Of a DNA stretch of 64,000 bases, positions 59,971 to 64,000 are shown piece by piece (position 1 is the stretch's first letter; each line of letters starts with the position of its first letter). Made by a program: the position numbers and the translations under genes. The stretch comes from Anaerorhabdus sp964386325 (lineage in GTDB: Bacteria > Bacillota_I > Bacilli_A > Erysipelotrichales > Erysipelotrichaceae). The DNA lies in NCBI GenBank assembly GCA_964386325.1, contig CAYLQY010000008.1:67091-131090 (forward strand). The letters run 5' to 3'. A model generated the notes under the pieces. That model was not told the origin of the DNA. It was given only the letters and a program-made list of their open reading frames with translations, and searched no databases.

Positions 59971-60773
59971 AGTTCATCCACCAACCCTTCCATTGTAATT
60001 GTTTCTTTAATCTTAACTTCGTTTGATTTTAGTGCTTTTTGTAATTTTAAGCTAAAAGGTATATCTAACTTCATAGATACTAATTCTTTTTCTTTTAATA
60101 ATATTTCTTCTGGTTTACCTGTGAATACAACTTTACCTTTGTCCATCACAATTACATCATCACTCTTCGCAACTTCTTCAATATCGTGTGTAATGGATAT
60201 TATTGTGATTGTTGAGTCTTCATGTAAATCATGAATTACTTTTTTAATTTCATCTTTGCCTTGTGGATCAAGCATACTTGTTGCTTCATCAAAAATTAAA
60301 ATATCTGGTTTCATCGCAAGCACACCTGCAATTGCAACACGTTGTTTTTGTCCACCTGAAAGTTTGATTGGTTCACTATTCAAAAACTCCGTCATTTTTA
60401 CTTTCTTCGCAAATTCATCAATGATTGGATCCATGTCTTGTTGAGGCACTTGATGATTTTCTAATCCAAATGCAATATCATCACGGACAGTTGAACCAAT
60501 AAATTGATTGTCTGGATTTTGAAATACAATTCCAATTTTACTTCTAATTTTTTGTAAATTCTCTTGTGTTAATGGTAAATCATCAATAAGTATTTCACCC
60601 GATTTTTTTTCTAATAATCCAAGCAAAAGTTTTGCAATCGTACTCTTACCACTTCCGTTGTGACCTACAATTGTTGTATAAGAACCTTTCTTGATACTAA
60701 AAGAAACACCATGGACAGCCATGGTTTCATTATCATATGAGAAATCCAAATTTTTTACTGTTATAATTCCCAT
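59946..60773 (-). CDS. ecfA1: ECF transporter ATP-binding protein EcfA1
   Basis: 275 residues from the ATG with GAGGTG 6 bases upstream; an ATG three codons earlier is less likely. Walker A GHNGSGKST, signature LSGGQKQRVA, Walker B ILIFDEATSMLD. First gene of the ecfA1-ecfA2-ecfT-truA operon, the same gene order as in B. subtilis. Confidence 0.96.
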   Translation of the reverse strand: MGIITVKNLDFSYDNETMAVHGVSFSIKKGSYTTIVGHNGSGKSTIAKLLLGLLEKKSGEILIDDLPLTQENLQKIRSKIGIVFQNPDNQFIGSTVRDDIAFGLENHQVPQQDMDPIIDEFAKKVKMTEFLNSEPIKLSGGQKQRVAIAGVLAMKPDILIFDEATSMLDPQGKDEIKKVIHDLHEDSTITIISITHDIEEVAKSDDVIVMDKGKVVFTGKPEEILLKEKELVSMKLDIPFSLKLQKALKSNEVKIKETITMEGLVDELCQYASKK

Positions 60774-60796
60774 TTTAATCACCTCAAAGCCTTTTT

Positions 60797-60825
60797 ATTA
60801 TATACCAATTCCCCTATAAACACAA
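60797..60825 (-). promoter_or_regulatory. Promoter of the ecfA1 operon
   Basis: TTGTGT (60825-60820), 17-bp spacer, TATAAT (60802-60797) on the minus strand. Confidence 0.75.
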
Positions 60826-60850
60826 AGAAAAAGCGATGTCATCGCTTTCT
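60826..60850 (-). terminator. Terminator after the acidic membrane-anchored protein gene
   Basis: AAAGCGAT-GAC-ATCGCTTT followed by TTC on the minus strand; it lies immediately before the ecfA1 promoter. Confidence 0.85.
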
Positions 60851-60862
60851 CAGTAAACTATA

Positions 60863-62869
60863 CTAAATGTGTTCTAATTCATAGCCTCTATATAGGCCAT
60901 CAAGATAATTAACTTGATTTGAAACATTGTAGATTTCACTTAAAATCTTACTTTCTTCATTTTCAAAATCTAATACGATAAGAATATTTTGATTCTCATC
61001 TGTTCCAGCGATTTCATAATTCAAATCCTTAACAATATCAATGAAAGAAATTAAATTTTGAGAATCAGGGAATTGTACCTTATGTGTAATTCTACAAGCA
61101 CTACCAATTTCAAATTCTTCATTGAAGGCTGCAAAATTATTGAATACTGCATTAATAAATTTAGGATTCAAATATGGATATAGAGTATTTATTTGATATA
61201 CAGCCTCTGGGAATTCACCATCGTTTTGCACAATTGGTTGAGGTGCTGGTACAAACTCTTCCTCGCTAATTTCAAGACTATCATAATCTTCATCTTCATT
61301 AAGTGCATCATGTAAATTAATATCGCTTAAGAAAATTTCAGATGTATCATCGTGTGTATTAGAAAGCATTTGTATTTCATCTAAAACCACATCATCATTT
61401 ATATCTTCACTTTCAGACAATTCAATTTCTTCAAGTACTGGTAACTCACCCGTCACATCAAATCCTACTGGTAATTCTAGTTCTTCAAGATCTTCAAGTT
61501 CAGCTTCATTGATAGGAGCTACATTCTCAAACACGATATCTTCCAATTTGATTGTTGGATTTTCCACAACATTGCCAAAGTTAATAATATCTATTTCTTC
61601 ATGGCTTGGATTTACTACAGTATCAAATGGTTTTGAGTCAGATAGATTGATTAAGTCAATATCATCTTCCTCAACGTGAATTAAACGTTTCTTAAATTCT
61701 TCAAATTCATCTTCTGTTAATTCTTTTTTCAATGGCACTTCTTCATGATGCACTTCATCAACAAGTATTTCTTCAAGTTCATCACTATCGGTATTAAATA
61801 AACGTTTGATTTCATCTTCATCGATATCGACGAGTTTAATTTCTGTTGTTTCTTCAAGTGAAGGAATTGATAAATTATCGACTGCCATTGGTTCATCATC
61901 AATGGATTTAAACAATTCAGCTAAATCAATTTCTTCCAAATCTTCTTTTTGTAAATCCATAAAAGGATTAACAGGTTGAATAGATTGTCCTGGAATATCA
62001 ATTGTATTTGTCATTGAACTACTATTTGCTTTTTCCGCAAACATTTTTGGTAAATCAAAAATTGCAGTTTCACCAAAATTTTCACTGTCATCGGCATACA
62101 GATTTAATAACTCTTCGTTAAGATCAGTATCCAGTATAGGCTCCTCTTCTTCAATCACTAGTTCTTCAACTTCTTGAGGTTCATCTACAGATAATGTTTT
62201 AATGATAGGTAATTCTTCCGTTTCGTTTTTAGTCATAAACGAAGGAAAATCTAACTCATTAAAATCATCATTAACATCGTCTACTAAACTCTCTAAATAA
62301 ATCTCATCTGGATTAATTTCACGCATAATTGGTGCTGCAACAGCGGCACTTTCTAATGCTCCTTTAAAGAATCTAGGTAAATCAATATCTGATTCATCTT
62401 CGACAACTGAAACAGGTTCTTCTATCTTTTCTTCTACTTCTTCAATCGGTTTTTCTTCATCTAATAATACTTCTTCAGTTTCTACGTAATCTAAAGGTGA
62501 TTCATGAATAAAAGAAGGCAAGTCTAACGTTTCTAAATCGTCATAGGATTGCACTGCAATTTCATCACTTGATTTCTCATTATCTTCTAAACCAAAAACA
62601 CGAACATTGTCGCTATTTAAATCAATATGATGAAATTCTTTATTTTCTTCTTTTATACTATTTGTATCCTCGAAATGTTTAAATGGTAAATTCTCTATTT
62701 CTTGGATTGTTCGTACCAATTCTTGACTCTCTTCCTCAGTACGTAGTTTAATCATTCTTTTTTCATCATCATTATCATATGACTTCTTATTTTGTTCCTC
62801 TTTTAGTAAGTAAACTGCAAGAGCAGCGCCAGACGCTAACAATAATGTTGTTAAGAGACCTTTTTTCAT
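60863..62869 (-). CDS. Large acidic membrane-anchored protein with repeated D-L-P-x-F motifs
   Basis: 668 residues from the ATG with GGGG 8 bases upstream. A single N-terminal hydrophobic helix (about 4-22), then a very acidic, low-complexity region of about 500 residues, then a globular C-terminal domain (about 550-668). The acidic linker carries short related motifs LDLPSFI, IDLPRFF, LDFPSFM, FDLPKMF and IDLAELF at roughly 45-residue spacing. No named family was recognised; the topology (membrane anchor, long disordered acidic linker, folded end) resembles scaffold proteins of envelope or division machinery such as ZipA, but this is only analogy. Own terminator. Confidence 0.75.
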   Translation of the reverse strand: MKKGLLTTLLLASGAALAVYLLKEEQNKKSYDNDDEKRMIKLRTEEESQELVRTIQEIENLPFKHFEDTNSIKEENKEFHHIDLNSDNVRVFGLEDNEKSSDEIAVQSYDDLETLDLPSFIHESPLDYVETEEVLLDEEKPIEEVEEKIEEPVSVVEDESDIDLPRFFKGALESAAVAAPIMREINPDEIYLESLVDDVNDDFNELDFPSFMTKNETEELPIIKTLSVDEPQEVEELVIEEEEPILDTDLNEELLNLYADDSENFGETAIFDLPKMFAEKANSSSMTNTIDIPGQSIQPVNPFMDLQKEDLEEIDLAELFKSIDDEPMAVDNLSIPSLEETTEIKLVDIDEDEIKRLFNTDSDELEEILVDEVHHEEVPLKKELTEDEFEEFKKRLIHVEEDDIDLINLSDSKPFDTVVNPSHEEIDIINFGNVVENPTIKLEDIVFENVAPINEAELEDLEELELPVGFDVTGELPVLEEIELSESEDINDDVVLDEIQMLSNTHDDTSEIFLSDINLHDALNEDEDYDSLEISEEEFVPAPQPIVQNDGEFPEAVYQINTLYPYLNPKFINAVFNNFAAFNEEFEIGSACRITHKVQFPDSQNLISFIDIVKDLNYEIAGTDENQNILIVLDFENEESKILSEIYNVSNQVNYLDGLYRGYELEHI

Positions 62870-62931
62870 AACCATTACCCCACACTACTATTTTATCATA
62901 GTTTTCCTTTATTCATAGTATAAACCTTTAT

Positions 62932-63522
62932 TTAAAGCACTTTTTTAACCTCTACAACGGCTATTCCGTCACCAATATTTGGATAAAAACTAGTTTTTAA
63001 ATTTTCATCCGTAAGAATTAAGTCTCTGAAGTTTTTAATTTTACGCACAAGTGCTTTAGTATTTCTACTTTTTGTCATTGCTGGGTTATCAACTAACCCA
63101 TGAAAATTCAAGTTATCAAAGACAAAAACACCATCTTCATTCAAGTTTTCGATAAAATGATCCATATACTTTTTATACTGGGCTTTTGCCGCATCCACAA
63201 AAATTAAATCATATTTCTTTGTCGTTTGGAATATTGCTGCATCACAATGATGTACTACTATTTGATTTTCACAATTTTGCTCTTGTATATTTTTACGCGC
63301 TATTTCGATAAGTCCTAGATTTATTTCACAGGTATCTATCTTAATTTCAGAGTTAACCTTTGCCATACAAATAGAAGAGTATCCAATCGCTGTTCCACAT
63401 TCTAGTATAGAACGACAATTTCGTTTCTTAACTAAATCACACAAAAATTGTATTCCTTCATCTTGCATAATTGGAACATTGTTTTTATAGGCATAATCTT
63501 TCATCATATTAATTTCACTCAT
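62932..63522 (-). CDS. trmR: O-methyltransferase, TrmR/YrrM-like
   Basis: 196 residues. Class I SAM-dependent methyltransferase: YrrM-type N-terminus PIMQDEGIQFL, motif I ILECGTAIGYSSICMA, motif with CEIN and FVDAAKAQYKKYM. It most resembles TrmR, which methylates 5-hydroxyuridine at position 34 of tRNA. Other caffeoyl-CoA-type O-methyltransferases share these motifs, so the name is probable rather than certain. Separated from the rRNA genes by a terminator. Confidence 0.8.
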   Translation of the reverse strand: MSEINMMKDYAYKNNVPIMQDEGIQFLCDLVKKRNCRSILECGTAIGYSSICMAKVNSEIKIDTCEINLGLIEIARKNIQEQNCENQIVVHHCDAAIFQTTKKYDLIFVDAAKAQYKKYMDHFIENLNEDGVFVFDNLNFHGLVDNPAMTKSRNTKALVRKIKNFRDLILTDENLKTSFYPNIGDGIAVVEVKKVL

Positions 63523-63551
63523 GAAATTATTCTACCACCTTTCAAGAAAAT

Positions 63552-63576
63552 AAAAAAGGATTCCATGAAGGAATCC
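63552..63576 (-). terminator. Terminator of the rRNA operon
   Basis: GGATTCC-TTCAT-GGAATCC followed by TTTTTTA on the minus strand, 7 bases after the 5S end. Confidence 0.9.
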
Positions 63577-63582
63577 AAGATT

Positions 63583-63696
63583 ACCTGGCAACGAGCTAGT
63601 TTCACTATGGCATGCATAGCTATAATCGCCGCTGAAATGCTTAACTTCTGTGTTCGGTATGGGAACAGGTGTGACCATTTCGCCATCGCCACCAGA
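63583..63696 (-). rRNA. 5S ribosomal RNA
   Basis: About 114 nt on the minus strand. Begins TCTGGTGGCGATGGCG and ends GTTGCCAGGT; the ends pair (TCTGGTG with TGCCAGG). Contains the conserved CCCATACCGAACACAG and AAGTTAAGC. Exact ends are estimated. Confidence 0.95.
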
Positions 63697-63786
63697 TCTG
63701 AGAGACATTCTCTCAAAACTAAATAACAGATCCAGACACTTGCGTATCTTTCTAAAAAATTGTTGTGTTCGTATTTTACTCTTTGT

Positions 63787-64000
63787 GATTAAATCCTCGA
63801 CCTATTAGTATCAGTCAACTCCATGCATCACTGCACTTCCATCTCTGACCTATCAACCTCGTCGTCTTCAAGGGGTCTTACTTTCTCAAGGAAATGGGAA
63901 ATCTCATCTTGGAATTGGTTTCACGCTTAGATGCCTTCAGCGTTTATCCAGTCCGTACTTAGCTACCCAGCCATGCCACTGGCGTGACAACTGGTACACC
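63787..64000 (-). rRNA. 23S ribosomal RNA, 3' end (partial)
   Basis: The last about 214 nt of 23S rRNA on the minus strand, ending near ...GTCGAGGATTTAATC. Recognisable conserved runs include GGCTGGGTAGCTAAGTACGG and AGCGTGAAACC. The rest of the operon lies outside the window. A 90-bp spacer separates it from 5S. Confidence 0.93.

Noticed and set aside
63448..63726. Reading frames over 5S rRNA
   Set aside because: Shadows of the 5S rRNA gene on both strands.

Overview
This window is a low-GC, mostly minus-strand chromosomal segment from a Firmicute. Housekeeping order (ecfA1-ecfA2-ecfT-truA-rplM-rpsI), CTP synthase, HU, HflX and two PTS operons point to Bacillota. TGA is used as a normal stop, which argues against Mycoplasma. 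The overall impression is of an Erysipelotrichia-like gut or oral fermenter, but that is inference and no species can be named. No IS elements, phage genes or CRISPR arrays were seen.

Region 1 (1-15,800) is a peptide-scavenging block: a dipeptide/oligopeptide ABC importer (oppBCDF plus lipoprotein oppA), four separate M24 (creatinase/Xaa-Pro type) peptidases, an M20 dipeptidase, an M29 aminopeptidase, a MalY/PatB-type aminotransferase, an MFS carrier and the start of a guanylate-kinase-like gene. They lie in two operons, each with palindromes near its promoter.

Region 2 (15,950-24,410) is a complete yhf-type operon of unsolved function (yhfT, yhfU, yhfY, php, yhfS, yhfX, yhfW) with its regulator yhfZ, plus an extra short amidase-signature protein. 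YhfZ has its own terminator, and the yhfT operon has a near-consensus promoter followed by an inverted repeat. It is the best candidate for an undescribed pathway.

Region 3 (24,460-36,520) holds a secreted-type nuclease, a CcdA-thioredoxin fusion, UppP, an ECF S-component overlapping hflX, HU, a Cache-GGDEF-EAL protein with a degenerate GGDEF, a DUF2207/LemA pair and a split chromate-type transporter with a divergent LysR regulator.

Region 4 (36,570-51,660) holds tmRNA, a MerR/BtrH-like pair behind a 19-bp-spacer promoter, an orphan pseudopilin, an APC permease, an ascorbate-family PTS operon with its PRD regulator and a SIS protein, an orphan YjjW-type radical SAM activase, and a cellobiose-type PTS operon (RpiR regulator, GH1, EIIC, EIIB, EIIA) with a cre-like site.

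Region 5 (51,660-64,000) holds pyrG-ilvE behind a leader terminator (probable attenuator), tRNA-Ala and tRNA-Ile, an S-adenosylmethionine-decarboxylase homologue that appears to lack its pyruvoyl serine and catalytic cysteine, a small membrane protein, rpsI/rplM with an L13-type leader, truA and the ECF energizing module, a large acidic membrane-anchored protein with repeated D-L-P-x-F motifs, a TrmR-like methyltransferase, and the 5S and 3' end of 23S rRNA on the minus strand.
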